The translations under genes were made by a program, and so were the position numbers. From Virgibacillus litoralis (GTDB taxonomy: Bacteria > Bacillota > Bacilli > Bacillales > Amphibacillaceae), in NCBI RefSeq assembly GCF_017873675.1, contig NZ_JAGGKK010000027.1:1-39977 (forward strand): DNA of 39,977 nucleotides. The letters are read 5' to 3'. Every line of letters starts with the position of its first letter. Within the stretch, counting starts at the first letter, position 1. Of the stretch, positions 18,116 through 28,830 are shown piece after piece. The notes under the pieces were generated by a model. That model saw nothing but the letters and a program-made list of their open reading frames with translations, did not search any database and had not been told where the DNA came from.

Positions 18116-21100
18116 TTAGTTAATCTTAGCTAAGACTTTATCAAATTTGGCATAGTTGACTTTGACACCATCATCCAAGTCAATATCAATTTGTTTATTG
18201 GCATATGTCGCTAAATGTTTATCAAATTCTTGAAGTTCATCTATTTTCTTTTGATAATCTGTTTTGGATTTTTCCAAACTACGCCTATCCGTTGCCGATA
18301 AACTCGGATTAGCTAAACGAGTATCAATCATACTGATTTCGTTTTGATATTTCGATTGAATTTCTTGTAAATGTTCAAATCGAATCGTTGCCATCGTATC
18401 TGGTTGATAACGATGCATATAGATGAGTGTTCGCAATCCTTTTTGCTTACCTGAATCAACTAACCAGTATATTGGTCGTTTTTGATACATTTTACATTGA
18501 TCCTTGAAGAACTCATCTAAGTAATACCGACGTAACCGATGCTCCGGCGACTCATTTTTCTTCATTATTAATGATTCAGCTAACCAACGTATGTTCTCAT
18601 CCACAGTATCTGGACTAAATGCTACGGATAGAAACTCTCTTAAACGGACGATAATATCATTATCAAAGTAATGATCATCTGTTAATTGAATTAGTCCATT
18701 AGAATTGGGCTTGAATATCTCATACTTTAATTCATCAAATACTCCACCTGCATAAGCAATACCTTCAACATCTAATGAATAACGTCCTATAGCACATCCT
18801 ATAAAATAAGATAAAAAGTGTTTTGCATCTCTCTCTCTGTCTGCTAATGCAATAGTAATTTCATTTCTTAATACTTTTGTAGAAACTTTATCAGTTAAAT
18901 CATATAGATTTATAAATATTTTATTTAAGTCTTCTTCATTTTTTTTTAATGTATTAAACATATTATTTAAATAACTATTCCAATAAGAATATACTTCACC
19001 TATTTTCTTATCCTTTTTATTCAAAGTGATGAAAGGATGTTGTAGAAACCCCCATGACCGCTCAAAGAAATCCCAATTTTCTTTAGACAGAAAAATGTTC
19101 TCATCTACAATTTCAGAGATATGATTTTTCACAGAAGACTCCACCCCTAATATAGCGGGAATCCTTTTAATATCACCATTTGTGAAACTTAATGTTGGGT
19201 TTAATGTGCTCATATAATTTATCGCTACCTTTGAACAGAAAAGTCCAAGAATATACTTCAAATCTTCTTCACTATTCGGAAAGGCCGATCTTCCCGTATC
19301 ATCAAATACGAATCCTTTTTCCTTATATCTACATCCGAAATTAGACGAACTTAACTTAGTCCAAGTAATGCCTTCCTTAAAGTAAAAACTTGTATTTTGC
19401 GGACGTGATTTTAGCTTCCCCTTGTCATTTTTGAAGTTTTTTATTTCCTCACCATTATTTTCCCAGTTAACAACCATATAATTATTACCATACCATTTAC
19501 GAAATTCTCCACCACTGTTACAGGGGAACCATTTATGAGTTCCAGTATTTGTATCTGATACATCACTATAATAAAAACCAATTTTATTAAACTCAACTTC
19601 AAACCAATATCTTTGGAAACGATTATTATCACCTGTTGCTAATCCAGCTTTAGGAGAAGCTAACTCCGATATTAAATACCCATTTTGAAAGGCCTTTAAT
19701 TCATCTTTCGTAATACTTAATGCTAATGGCTTTTCTGGTATATACTTTAAATCCTCTAAATTGAAGGACTTCCTATATGGAACTTGTTTATTCACAGCAT
19801 CCCTTACCCATGTGGCTTGTTCTCCTTTAAAGTTCGATAAATCCAAATATTCCCCTTTCCTAATTATTGTTTGATTTTGTATAACAAATGTACATACAGC
19901 AACATCAGCAATATCATAAAATGAATGATATTCAGGTTGAATTAAAGAGGTTATAGAACTATTATCAATAATATGTTTTCTTACTTGTTCATGAGTTGAA
20001 ATAAACATCCATGTAAAAGGTGTTAGCAAGGCTGAATAACCATATGCTTTGGACATTTCCTTACACCTGATAATAAAAGCCGAATATAAATTCGTTTTAA
20101 ACTGTGTATAATTCTTCTTCATAAATGATTTAAGAACAGAATTATATTTATTGTGGTAAGGTGGGTTAGTCACAACTACATCATACTCTTGGTATAATAT
20201 CAAAGCTTGTTCTAAGACAGGTAATAATTTTTCTTTAAGCTCCTTTGAATATGTTTCATCAATTAAATTATTTTGTCGGTTCTCTAAACTTTTGATTCTA
20301 TCAATCCACTCTTCATAAGGTATATCAATTGGATTAATCAATGACCCAAATTGTTTGCCATTTTCAAACTGGCCTAGTAATTCATTCACTAATGACCTTT
20401 CAGTTTCATTCTCTACAAAATAGTCTATAGCTTCTTCAGATAACGACTGATCTGTATCAACAATCTCATATACATTCAGTTTTGGACTTATTCCTTTACG
20501 ACTTAATCTTGAAATGAAGCGCGGTTGTTTTTCAGCAGCTTTCATTAACAATGCAAAATCCGAAATTTGTTGGGCGCGTTTATCAATATCTAAACCATAC
20601 AAGTTATTTTCTAAAATCAGTTGAGGTATCTCTCTAGATGGATAGCCCGCTTCCTCATACATGTCATATAGCATATCAAAGGCGTAAAGTAAGATATGAC
20701 CTGACCCACAAGCTGGATCCATAATTTTTAGCTCTTCTAGTGAATCAAACTCTGGGTATAGATGATGATTTTCCTCATGTTTTAAATAATATTCCCAATG
20801 TTGTGCCAGTTGATTACTTTCATATTTTTCATCATATAATTTTCCTAGTGAATTCTGTACCATGTACTGAACAATCCACTTAGGTGTGAATAATTGCGTG
20901 ACAACAGGTAGGTCTTCTTTTTTAACAGCATTGTTTCTAAGTCCTCCAACCTGCTCTTTCTTATCAGACATATAATATTGGTAAAGCCATCCTAAAACTT
21001 CTACATTATCTTTTCGAGAACCGTCTTCTTGTATTTGATAAAAGTTTTCATCAGACAAGTCAATAACCATTTTCCGTATGATGGATTCCTGGTCTAATAA

Positions 21101-21640
21101 ATAATCAGGTAACAATAACTCCGTATAATCTTCAATTTTTCCGAATAAAAAAGGTAACAATTGATTTAACGCATTACATTGTGCAACAAACAAGTTACGG
21201 TAAGCTTGTTCATCATCACCCTTTTGTAGCCATTCATTTACTAGTTGACGATCGACATCTAAATTCATTGTTTCATATTGAAGTAGTACATCAGGTTCAT
21301 TTTTGCCGGTACTACTAGATAATACATTCACTCGATCAGGTAGATAATTATTGACTTCCATATAACGAATTGCAATGACTCGGTTAAACCATGTATAAGC
21401 ACCTTCTTCAATAAGCTGATTATATCCCACTTTATTTAAGCGTTGCTGTAACGTATGAACAGCATGTTTTATCTCTATTGGGAATGGCTTTCCATTTACG
21501 ATTAATTGACCATAGCTTTCTTCAATATTTACTTCTTGATTATCTTGGGTAATTCCATATTGTTCAGCTTTAAGTGACACTTTATCAATTAAATCCCGTC
21601 TAGCTTCTACAGCAAAATTCTTCAGTTCAGCCTTATTCAT
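18116..21640 (-). CDS. pglX: BREX adenine methyltransferase PglX, second copy
   Basis: ATG at 21640 with GAGGGGTG five bases upstream gives 1174 residues; an ATG five codons earlier has no ribosome site. Motif I is DPACGSGH (308-315) and the adenine-specific motif IV is NPPY (492-495), as in N6-adenine methyltransferases of the PglX family. The middle (about 500-970) probably carries target recognition. The last 200 residues are almost the same as in the upstream copy (about 16 differences in 199 by my alignment), and the first 180 are also very similar, while the middle differs strongly. This is the copy nearest pglZ. It should methylate host DNA at a BREX site; the site cannot be read from sequence. 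Confidence 0.93.
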   Translation of the reverse strand: MNKAELKNFAVEARRDLIDKVSLKAEQYGITQDNQEVNIEESYGQLIVNGKPFPIEIKHAVHTLQQRLNKVGYNQLIEEGAYTWFNRVIAIRYMEVNNYLPDRVNVLSSSTGKNEPDVLLQYETMNLDVDRQLVNEWLQKGDDEQAYRNLFVAQCNALNQLLPFLFGKIEDYTELLLPDYLLDQESIIRKMVIDLSDENFYQIQEDGSRKDNVEVLGWLYQYYMSDKKEQVGGLRNNAVKKEDLPVVTQLFTPKWIVQYMVQNSLGKLYDEKYESNQLAQHWEYYLKHEENHHLYPEFDSLEELKIMDPACGSGHILLYAFDMLYDMYEEAGYPSREIPQLILENNLYGLDIDKRAQQISDFALLMKAAEKQPRFISRLSRKGISPKLNVYEIVDTDQSLSEEAIDYFVENETERSLVNELLGQFENGKQFGSLINPIDIPYEEWIDRIKSLENRQNNLIDETYSKELKEKLLPVLEQALILYQEYDVVVTNPPYHNKYNSVLKSFMKKNYTQFKTNLYSAFIIRCKEMSKAYGYSALLTPFTWMFISTHEQVRKHIIDNSSITSLIQPEYHSFYDIADVAVCTFVIQNQTIIRKGEYLDLSNFKGEQATWVRDAVNKQVPYRKSFNLEDLKYIPEKPLALSITKDELKAFQNGYLISELASPKAGLATGDNNRFQRYWFEVEFNKIGFYYSDVSDTNTGTHKWFPCNSGGEFRKWYGNNYMVVNWENNGEEIKNFKNDKGKLKSRPQNTSFYFKEGITWTKLSSSNFGCRYKEKGFVFDDTGRSAFPNSEEDLKYILGLFCSKVAINYMSTLNPTLSFTNGDIKRIPAILGVESSVKNHISEIVDENIFLSKENWDFFERSWGFLQHPFITLNKKDKKIGEVYSYWNSYLNNMFNTLKKNEEDLNKIFINLYDLTDKVSTKVLRNEITIALADRERDAKHFLSYFIGCAIGRYSLDVEGIAYAGGVFDELKYEIFKPNSNGLIQLTDDHYFDNDIIVRLREFLSVAFSPDTVDENIRWLAESLIMKKNESPEHRLRRYYLDEFFKDQCKMYQKRPIYWLVDSGKQKGLRTLIYMHRYQPDTMATIRFEHLQEIQSKYQNEISMIDTRLANPSLSATDRRSLEKSKTDYQKKIDELQEFDKHLATYANKQIDIDLDDGVKVNYAKFDKVLAKIN
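18197..18265. repeat. 69-bp exact direct repeat, copy in second pglX
   Basis: Identical base for base to 21782-21850. It lies in the C-terminal coding part of both pglX genes, in the same orientation, within about 600 bp of high similarity. It is a ready substrate for homologous recombination. Confidence 0.85.
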
Positions 21641-21700
21641 TGTTACACCCCTCATTTAAAGAGCAGATTACAGCACCGCCCTTTAAGTTTGTTCATGTGG

Positions 21701-24700
21701 TTATTTAATCTTTGAAAGCACTTTATCAAATTCCGCATAGTTTACTTTAACGCCATCATCTAAGTCAATGTCAATTTGTTCATTGGCATATGTCGCTAAA
21801 TGTTTATCAAATTCTTGAAGTTCATCTATTTTCTTTTGATAATCTGTTTTCGCTTTATCCAGACTACGTCTATCCGTTGCCGATAAACTTGGATTAGCTA
21901 AACGAGTATCAATCATGCTAATTTCATTTTGATACTTCGATTGAATCTCTTGTAAGTGTTCAAAACGAATCGATGCCATCGTATCTGGTTGGTAACGGTG
22001 CATGTAGATGAGTGTTCGCAATCCTTTTTGTTTACCTGAATCAACTAACCAATAGATTGGTCGTTTCTGGTACATTTTACAGTGATCCTTAAAGAACTCA
22101 TCTAAGAAATAACGACGTAACCGCTCCTCAGGCGATTCATTTTTCTTCATTGTTAACGATTCAGCTAACCACTGCATATTTTCGTCCACAGTTTGTGGGC
22201 TAAATCCTACTGATAAAAATTCCCGTAAACGAACCACAATATCATTATCAAAATAATGGTCATCTGTTAAGTGGATCAGACCGTCTTGATTCGGCTTAAA
22301 TGACTCATACTTCGATTCATCAAACTCTCCACCAGCAAAATTCAGACCTTCTTGATCTAAGGAATAACGACCTAAGACACAACCTATATAAAAGGATAAG
22401 AATGATTTTGTCTCTCTTACACGATCGGCTTTTACAATGGTAATTTCATTGTCTGCTACTTCTGAAGACAGTTCTTCATATAAACCAAAAAAATTAATAA
22501 ATATTTCGTTTAGTTCTTGTTCATTATTTTTTAAATTATTAAACCTATTAGTAGTTTCTTGATTCCAATTACCGTAAGCATCCGATAGTGTGTTATCAAT
22601 TGTATAGCTGATAAACGGATGACTCTTAAAGTCCCAGGAAGTTTCGAATGAATCCCATTCTAATCTAGAAATATCAACATTCTCTTGAGTTATCTCTACT
22701 ACTTTAGATTTTAACTCCTCACTCATAACTGGAAGAGGCAAATTTGCAACATTGCCTACTTGAAAATTTAAAGTTGGATTTATAAAAGAAATAAAATAAG
22801 GTGACACTTTACTAGCTAAGTAACTTAAATAAACATTTATATCTTCATCTGGAAATAATGATGATCCTCCTACATCAAATATGAATCCTTTTGGAGTATA
22901 TCTAACCCCAAAATAGGCAGAACTTACGAATGACCATGTAATTCCTTCTCTAAAATAAAAAGGAATGTTCTTTATTGTTCTTGTCGCATTATTATATAAT
23001 GATGTTGCTAGCTCCTTAACTTCTTGACCACCATTTTCCCAATTTATTACTTTCTCATAGTTTCCGTACCACTTTCTATATGATCCACCTTTGTTATATG
23101 GAAACCACTTATAATTAGATTTTTCAGCATCTGCATTACTACCAAACCCAATCCCAATACGCATATTATTAACCTCATACCAATTTCTTAAAAATCTATC
23201 ATTATCAGAAGTAGCCATTCCCTGCCTTGGTTTAGCTATTTCTCCTATACCATCGAATTCTCTAAATATTTTTTTTACCTGGGCGCTTGCCCAATAAGAA
23301 ATAGGCGAACTTGGAATATTACTAAAACTATTTTGAAGTGCATAGAATTTATTAGAATCGTTAGAGAAATTTTCTTCCTTAGACTTGGAATTATTATAAT
23401 GCACTAGCCTAACAAACGTACTATTATAATTAGGTTCTGCGACTTTTCGTAATGTCTGCGCAGAAGTTTGAACAACCTCTCCCCCAATATCCTCAAAGGC
23501 TCTAGTACCTAAATGTACTAAATTTAGGATTGTATTATTATTTAATAAATATTTTCTTATTCCCTCAAAACTACTTAAAAACATCCATGAGTGTTGAGTT
23601 ACAGAACTATTAATTCCATATTCTTTAGTGAGATCTTGAATTCTTTCAATAAAAACTGTGTATAAGTCAGACTTTGATTTATCATAATAATTCTTAAGGA
23701 AATTCTTTAATGTCTTATTCATACCTTTGTTACCCATATATGGAGGATTAGTAATTGCAACATTGTATTGTGAAACTAAAATTATAGACTGAGTTAGAAT
23801 ATATTTGAAGCTTTCCAGTTGTTCATATGCTCTAGTAGTTTCTACAGAAATTTGAACTTCTCCTATTGAATCTATACGATCAAGATACTTATTGTAATCG
23901 ACTTTAGGAGGTTTTAACATTGAACCAAAGTTTTTAGCATTCTGATACAAGTTTATAATTAACTCAATTTCTTTTTCTTCTTGTTTGTTGTTGGCTAAAA
24001 GATTAACTAAACCTTGTAAACCAAGATTATTTGATTCTTCAATAGCTATAATGTTTAAATTTATATTTTGCTTCAATATTCTTCTAGACTTCTCTCGAGC
24101 CTTCATCATTAGAGCAAAAGAAGCCATTTGGGTCGCTCTTTCATCAATATCTATTCCAAATAAATTATTTTCTAAAATGAGTTTAGGAATATCTTTACTT
24201 AAATATCCTGCTTCTTCATACATTTGATATAGTAGATCAAACGTGTAAACTAATATATGTCCAGATCCTACACACGGATCAATAAGTGTTATCTCTTCTA
24301 GGTTAATGGATTTATATCTGGTTTCTTCAAACCTTCTTTTTACTTCATCTGTTTGCTCAGCCGGTTCAATATAGTAATCAAGCGATTTCTTTATTTCTGA
24401 ATTTGGATAAGCTTCCAACCATAACTGCCCAAGAGAATTTTCAACCAAATACTGGACAATCCACTTAGGTGTAAAAAATTGTGTTGCAGCTGGTATTTCA
24501 TTTTTCTCAGCTTTTTTATTTTGTCTTAATTTAGCAAAAACCTTATCCTTTGGTTCTGCATTGTAATATTGATACAACCACCCAATAACTTCTACTTCTT
24601 TAAAGCTATCAACTAATTCTTGATTAACTACTAGTTTGGAAATAATAAATTCACTGTCCAATAAATAATCTGGGAGAAGTAACTCTGTATAATCATTTAT

Positions 24701-25204
24701 TTTTTCGAATAGTGTAGGAAAAACAGTATTCAAATTATTACATTGAGCAACAAATAATTTCCTATAAGCCTTTTCATTGTCGTTTTTCTGAAGCCATTTA
24801 TTTATTTGTTGGTGATCAACATCTAAATTCATTGTTTCATATTGAAGTAAAATATCAGGTTCATTTTTACCTGTACTACTAGATAACACATTTACCCGAT
24901 CAGGTAAATAGTTATTGACCTCCATATAACGAATCGCAATAATTCGGTTAAACCACGTGTAAGCAACTTCCTCAACAAGCTGGTCATAACCCACCCGGTT
25001 CAAACTTTGTTGTAACGTATGAACAGCATGTTTCATTTCTATTGGGAAGGTCTTACCATTAACTATTAATTGTCCATAGTTTTCTTCAATATTTATTTCT
25101 TGATTGTCTTTGGTAATTCCATATTGTTCAGTTTTCAATGACACTTTATCAATTAAATCTCGTCTAGCTTCAACAGCAAATTTCTTAAGTTCTACCTTAT
25201 TCAA
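21701..25204 (-). CDS. pglX: BREX adenine methyltransferase PglX, first copy
   Basis: The start is TTG at 25204 with AGGGGTG five bases before it; the paralogue has ATG in exactly this place, so the TTG is well supported. 1167 residues. Motif I DPCVGSGH at 309-316 (C-V instead of the usual A-C, still compatible with AdoMet binding) and NPPY at 486-489. N-terminus and last 200 residues match the second copy closely; the central part is diverged, carries its own sequence around the recognition region and looks AT-richer. It follows brxC after a 47-base gap holding a hairpin. Either the two copies recognise different sites, or one is a silent or backup allele. Confidence 0.93.
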   Translation of the reverse strand: MNKVELKKFAVEARRDLIDKVSLKTEQYGITKDNQEINIEENYGQLIVNGKTFPIEMKHAVHTLQQSLNRVGYDQLVEEVAYTWFNRIIAIRYMEVNNYLPDRVNVLSSSTGKNEPDILLQYETMNLDVDHQQINKWLQKNDNEKAYRKLFVAQCNNLNTVFPTLFEKINDYTELLLPDYLLDSEFIISKLVVNQELVDSFKEVEVIGWLYQYYNAEPKDKVFAKLRQNKKAEKNEIPAATQFFTPKWIVQYLVENSLGQLWLEAYPNSEIKKSLDYYIEPAEQTDEVKRRFEETRYKSINLEEITLIDPCVGSGHILVYTFDLLYQMYEEAGYLSKDIPKLILENNLFGIDIDERATQMASFALMMKAREKSRRILKQNINLNIIAIEESNNLGLQGLVNLLANNKQEEKEIELIINLYQNAKNFGSMLKPPKVDYNKYLDRIDSIGEVQISVETTRAYEQLESFKYILTQSIILVSQYNVAITNPPYMGNKGMNKTLKNFLKNYYDKSKSDLYTVFIERIQDLTKEYGINSSVTQHSWMFLSSFEGIRKYLLNNNTILNLVHLGTRAFEDIGGEVVQTSAQTLRKVAEPNYNSTFVRLVHYNNSKSKEENFSNDSNKFYALQNSFSNIPSSPISYWASAQVKKIFREFDGIGEIAKPRQGMATSDNDRFLRNWYEVNNMRIGIGFGSNADAEKSNYKWFPYNKGGSYRKWYGNYEKVINWENGGQEVKELATSLYNNATRTIKNIPFYFREGITWSFVSSAYFGVRYTPKGFIFDVGGSSLFPDEDINVYLSYLASKVSPYFISFINPTLNFQVGNVANLPLPVMSEELKSKVVEITQENVDISRLEWDSFETSWDFKSHPFISYTIDNTLSDAYGNWNQETTNRFNNLKNNEQELNEIFINFFGLYEELSSEVADNEITIVKADRVRETKSFLSFYIGCVLGRYSLDQEGLNFAGGEFDESKYESFKPNQDGLIHLTDDHYFDNDIVVRLREFLSVGFSPQTVDENMQWLAESLTMKKNESPEERLRRYFLDEFFKDHCKMYQKRPIYWLVDSGKQKGLRTLIYMHRYQPDTMASIRFEHLQEIQSKYQNEISMIDTRLANPSLSATDRRSLDKAKTDYQKKIDELQEFDKHLATYANEQIDIDLDDGVKVNYAEFDKVLSKIK
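21782..21850. repeat. 69-bp exact direct repeat, copy in first pglX
   Basis: Identical to 18197-18265 and in the same orientation. The two copies are 3585 bp apart; a crossover here would delete one pglX-length unit and leave a single intact gene. Confidence 0.85.
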
Positions 25205-25224
25205 TGTTTCACCCCTATATGTAG

Positions 25225-25248
25225 CGGAGCAGAAGGTTCTCTGCTCCG
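25225..25248. other. intercistronic hairpin between brxC and pglX
   Basis: CGGAGCAGA (25225-25233) and TCTGCTCCG (25240-25248) form a perfect nine-pair stem with a six-base loop, directly after the brxC stop. There is no U-tract in the direction of transcription, so it may stabilise or process the long mRNA rather than end it. Confidence 0.5.
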
Positions 25249-25251
25249 TGT

Positions 25252-28200
25252 TTATGATTTTACGAAATAATGAGTTTGTAACTCTTTAATCAAAGTTCTC
25301 TTCAATGATTCAATGGCACGTTCTAAATCTTCTTCTGATTCAATCGTATTGACTTGACTAAAGAAGGAATTATACAACTCTTGTTCAGTGATAGTTTTAG
25401 GCTCTCTTGAAACTGTATCTGTATCTTTCCGTAATTCCTTTAGCATTTCACGTGCTTTTGATTTTGTTGAATCAACAATGTCGATAAGTTGTTGTTGATT
25501 AATACGGGCACTAGAAATTCGTTCGCTTTCTTTGATTTTATCGTAAAGTTGCTTAGCTTGTTCTTTTCTGGATTGAACATAATCCACTATCGTTTCATGT
25601 TGAGAATACTGATCCAGTAATTCTTCGATTGCTTCAATTGATTTATCGGATTGAACTAAAACCGCTTGTTTTTGTTTTTCAGTTTCTTCTTGAATGAGAT
25701 TCTGTAGATCATTTGTCAGCTCTGGCAATTGGCTAATGTCTTTTGTTGGTTCTTCATGTAATAAAATTTGTTTCATGCGTTGCGTGATATCATCTAACTC
25801 TTCTTTATGAATGATTTCTAAGTCATGTTGATGATCTTTGAGTGCTTGAACAGCTTTGTCAAAATTGTTTATAGGGATACCATTATAAAACCCTTGTAGC
25901 TTTTCTAATACGTCGTACCATTCCTCAATATCATCCTCATATTGAATAGATGTTCGACAGAATTGTTCTGGATCACGAATAGAAAGTAATTTTTGGGTAT
26001 CATTTGCAACCCTATTAATATCCTTTTCACCCGGGTATAAATAGCCACTTGATGGATCTTGTTGACGTCGTCTTTTTCTAATTTCTTCAATAGGATTTAC
26101 AAATTCTTCTTTGACTCTTTCTCGTACAATTTCCTCATAAGCTTCATAAGTGTCATGTGTTTGTGTAATAGAGAAGAAATCACGGACTAATGCAATCAAA
26201 TCTTGTTTGACTTGGCTATCCATCTCTACGATTGGTAAGACGACAATACGATCTCGTTCAGATACTTTTTCCAATCGATCATAAAATTTGTTGGAGTTAG
26301 GGTTAAATGGCTCGCCTGCATACGTGAATCGTACTTTTCCAGCATTCATTAATCCCATTAATATAGCGATGGTGTCTTGTTCTTCCCACCCGTAAGGAAC
26401 AGCTTTGTATTTTTGTACAACTTGTTTTAACGTTCTTTGGTCATGTGAACGTTCCAACTCTTCAATAAAATGTTTCACTTCATCCATTGCGTTGTGGTTC
26501 AGATCACTGAATAAGCTCTGTTGACCTAAATTCTCAGCTACTTGTTCCCACTCATTTCTACTGTTTTTAAACGAAATGGGTTCTTCAATATAATGAAATT
26601 TCGTAAATGTACTTCGAATTAACATGTTCATTGCATGGTCAACTTTACTTTGAAAATTGCCGCTAAAATCACGAAGTTGACCTTGAATATAAAAACCGGC
26701 ATTCTCACAAGCTTTTGCTAATAACTCTTCTGCTTTTTGCGAATATTCATCTACCTCAGCAAGCTTTGTCTCAAATATACGTTTTTGCTGCTGGGTCGTT
26801 GTACTAGATTGTTTACGACGCACATAACTATCAACCTGCTGAATATAAGCTAGTGCACCTTCCGCTTCTGCAACGTTCTCTTTATCCAACAATATAATTA
26901 AATGACCTGAGTTGGCTTGAAGTGCGGCTTCTGAATCAGTCATCCCTTCTGTAAACACTTGCATGGTTAACTCATGATTCATTTGACCTTTTACGTAGCT
27001 ATCGAATCGTTTATTGTAATCAAAGTGTTTCGTCTGCTCATTATGTTTGTATTCATACTTCGGATGACGATACATGACATTGAAGAACAAGTTCCCAAGT
27101 CGTTCTTTAACCGCTGCTGAATTATACTCTTCTACACGGATTTCGCGATTAATTTCTTGCTCTTCATCTGACAAGAAGGAATATGAACCATCCGCATGTT
27201 GTTCAATGAACATGGCTGTTTGCAGGCGATTTAATGATTCCTTGATTTTATATTCTAACGGCTGACGTTCATCATAAATGGTTTCAACCATAAGGGTCGC
27301 AATGTTACTAGGTGCTGATTTGATTTCATCGATCGCTTTGATTAAGTAAAGAACTTGAAGTACTTTTACATCATACTCTTTTAAGCCCTCATCATTACGT
27401 GCTCGATCCTGAGCTCTTGCAATCGTACCTGTAATCGATGATTCTAGATAGTCTCGAATAGAAGGATAAAATTCCGCCATAGTCACCATATTATCGACAT
27501 TCTCATCAGCATTTAACTGTGCAGCTTCTTGGAATGCTTTAAGTAATGAACGTTCACCACGAGATGTGTGTTGTCCCCCTTCACCTAGATTACGAATTTT
27601 TGTAAATATCATTTGAAGTAATTCAATCTGATAAGGGACAAATGGATAAAAGGATACAAACTCTTCTATGCTTCGATAGCCTGATCGGAGTTGTGTGTTC
27701 TTAGTATCAAAAGCGAGTCTGTTATGAATGAGCTTTCCTTCTTGGTCATGAATCGTTTTTAACGTATCCTCACCGACATCTTTCTTCTCTAAAAGACGTT
27801 TCTTGATGACTTCATCTGTATTGGCACTAGATAGGTTGATTTTCGTTTCAAAACGACCTTGGATTTTTGAGAAGTCTTTTGTACTGTCAAGATCTGATAC
27901 AGTTGATTCCAATTTTTCTTGTGAAGTCACAATGACCCATGCTTGACCTTGACTTAAATCACCTAATTTTTCAGTAATTGTTTGTAAGTTAAGCATTAAA
28001 CTGGTGTTATTACCGATATACTGACCGATTTCATCCGCTAGGAAAACTAAACGATAATCTGGGCCTTGTTTTTTACAATAATCAGCCACAAGTTCTGCAA
28101 CACGTAAAGCATCTATCGAAAACCATTCTCTACTCATCGCAAAGAAGGTTTCAGCTGTGTCTTGGTCATAACCTATTGATTCTAATGCTTTAATGACTTT

Positions 28201-28815
28201 CTTTTTCCGTAATAATATCTTTAAACGGAACTCTTCCCAAGCTGTACCGTTTTGATCATAGATGGCTTGCTTAAATTCCTCGTACTTTCCATCTCCATCT
28301 AATTGACGTTCCATTTCTGCTACCCAAAGTGTATCTGAATAGCCAAGATGGTTATTAAACACTCTTAGGAATACTTCAATGATTCGTTCTTTTTCTGAAT
28401 CCTTAGATGAAGATGTGGAGCGTGAATCAATATTAAAAAGTAAAGCATCCGAATTTTTCTCTGACACTTGTTGCATCATACTTAGTAACTCTTCGTTGTC
28501 TGTTTTATCCTGGAAATAATCAGCCGGGTTTCTCTCTGCAATCGCCTGATTATGTAATAAGTAGGACAAGATTTTTAAGAAGTGTGATTTACCAGATCCG
28601 AAGAAACCAGAAATCCACACACCTACTTTAGTTGATGGTTGGTCATAAACAGCTAAATAATTACGATAAAAACGATTTAAATAATGTTCACTTTCTTCTG
28701 TTAAGACATACTCATCTAGTTCCGTTTTGACTACATTCTCTTCCATTTGCTCCGCTTGAACAACGTTATTAATTGGCCGGAATATGTCTTTTTGAAATAA
28801 GTCTTTAATTTGCAT
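25252..28815 (-). CDS. brxC: BREX P-loop ATPase BrxC
   Basis: ATG start with GGGGAGG upstream; 1187 residues, normal for BrxC. Walker A is GFFGSGKS at 70-77, in the typical context GVWISGFFGSGKSHFLK, and a Walker B-like acidic stretch (LVFLADEIGQYIG) follows near residue 265. The C-terminal third is long coiled-coil-like helix (about 985-1150). BrxC is a large AAA-like ATPase needed for BREX methylation and exclusion. It sits 15 bases after brxB and before the two pglX genes, the canonical order brxA-brxB-brxC-pglX. No truncation or frameshift is visible. Confidence 0.94.
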   Translation of the reverse strand: MQIKDLFQKDIFRPINNVVQAEQMEENVVKTELDEYVLTEESEHYLNRFYRNYLAVYDQPSTKVGVWISGFFGSGKSHFLKILSYLLHNQAIAERNPADYFQDKTDNEELLSMMQQVSEKNSDALLFNIDSRSTSSSKDSEKERIIEVFLRVFNNHLGYSDTLWVAEMERQLDGDGKYEEFKQAIYDQNGTAWEEFRLKILLRKKKVIKALESIGYDQDTAETFFAMSREWFSIDALRVAELVADYCKKQGPDYRLVFLADEIGQYIGNNTSLMLNLQTITEKLGDLSQGQAWVIVTSQEKLESTVSDLDSTKDFSKIQGRFETKINLSSANTDEVIKKRLLEKKDVGEDTLKTIHDQEGKLIHNRLAFDTKNTQLRSGYRSIEEFVSFYPFVPYQIELLQMIFTKIRNLGEGGQHTSRGERSLLKAFQEAAQLNADENVDNMVTMAEFYPSIRDYLESSITGTIARAQDRARNDEGLKEYDVKVLQVLYLIKAIDEIKSAPSNIATLMVETIYDERQPLEYKIKESLNRLQTAMFIEQHADGSYSFLSDEEQEINREIRVEEYNSAAVKERLGNLFFNVMYRHPKYEYKHNEQTKHFDYNKRFDSYVKGQMNHELTMQVFTEGMTDSEAALQANSGHLIILLDKENVAEAEGALAYIQQVDSYVRRKQSSTTTQQQKRIFETKLAEVDEYSQKAEELLAKACENAGFYIQGQLRDFSGNFQSKVDHAMNMLIRSTFTKFHYIEEPISFKNSRNEWEQVAENLGQQSLFSDLNHNAMDEVKHFIEELERSHDQRTLKQVVQKYKAVPYGWEEQDTIAILMGLMNAGKVRFTYAGEPFNPNSNKFYDRLEKVSERDRIVVLPIVEMDSQVKQDLIALVRDFFSITQTHDTYEAYEEIVRERVKEEFVNPIEEIRKRRRQQDPSSGYLYPGEKDINRVANDTQKLLSIRDPEQFCRTSIQYEDDIEEWYDVLEKLQGFYNGIPINNFDKAVQALKDHQHDLEIIHKEELDDITQRMKQILLHEEPTKDISQLPELTNDLQNLIQEETEKQKQAVLVQSDKSIEAIEELLDQYSQHETIVDYVQSRKEQAKQLYDKIKESERISSARINQQQLIDIVDSTKSKAREMLKELRKDTDTVSREPKTITEQELYNSFFSQVNTIESEEDLERAIESLKRTLIKELQTHYFVKS

Positions 28816-28830
28816 ATTTGTACCTCCCCT

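Noticed and set aside
18116-25204. Type I or type IIG restriction-modification genes
   Set aside because: The two large methyltransferases have NPPY and PglX-like length but no N-terminal nuclease motif, and no hsdR or hsdS neighbours.
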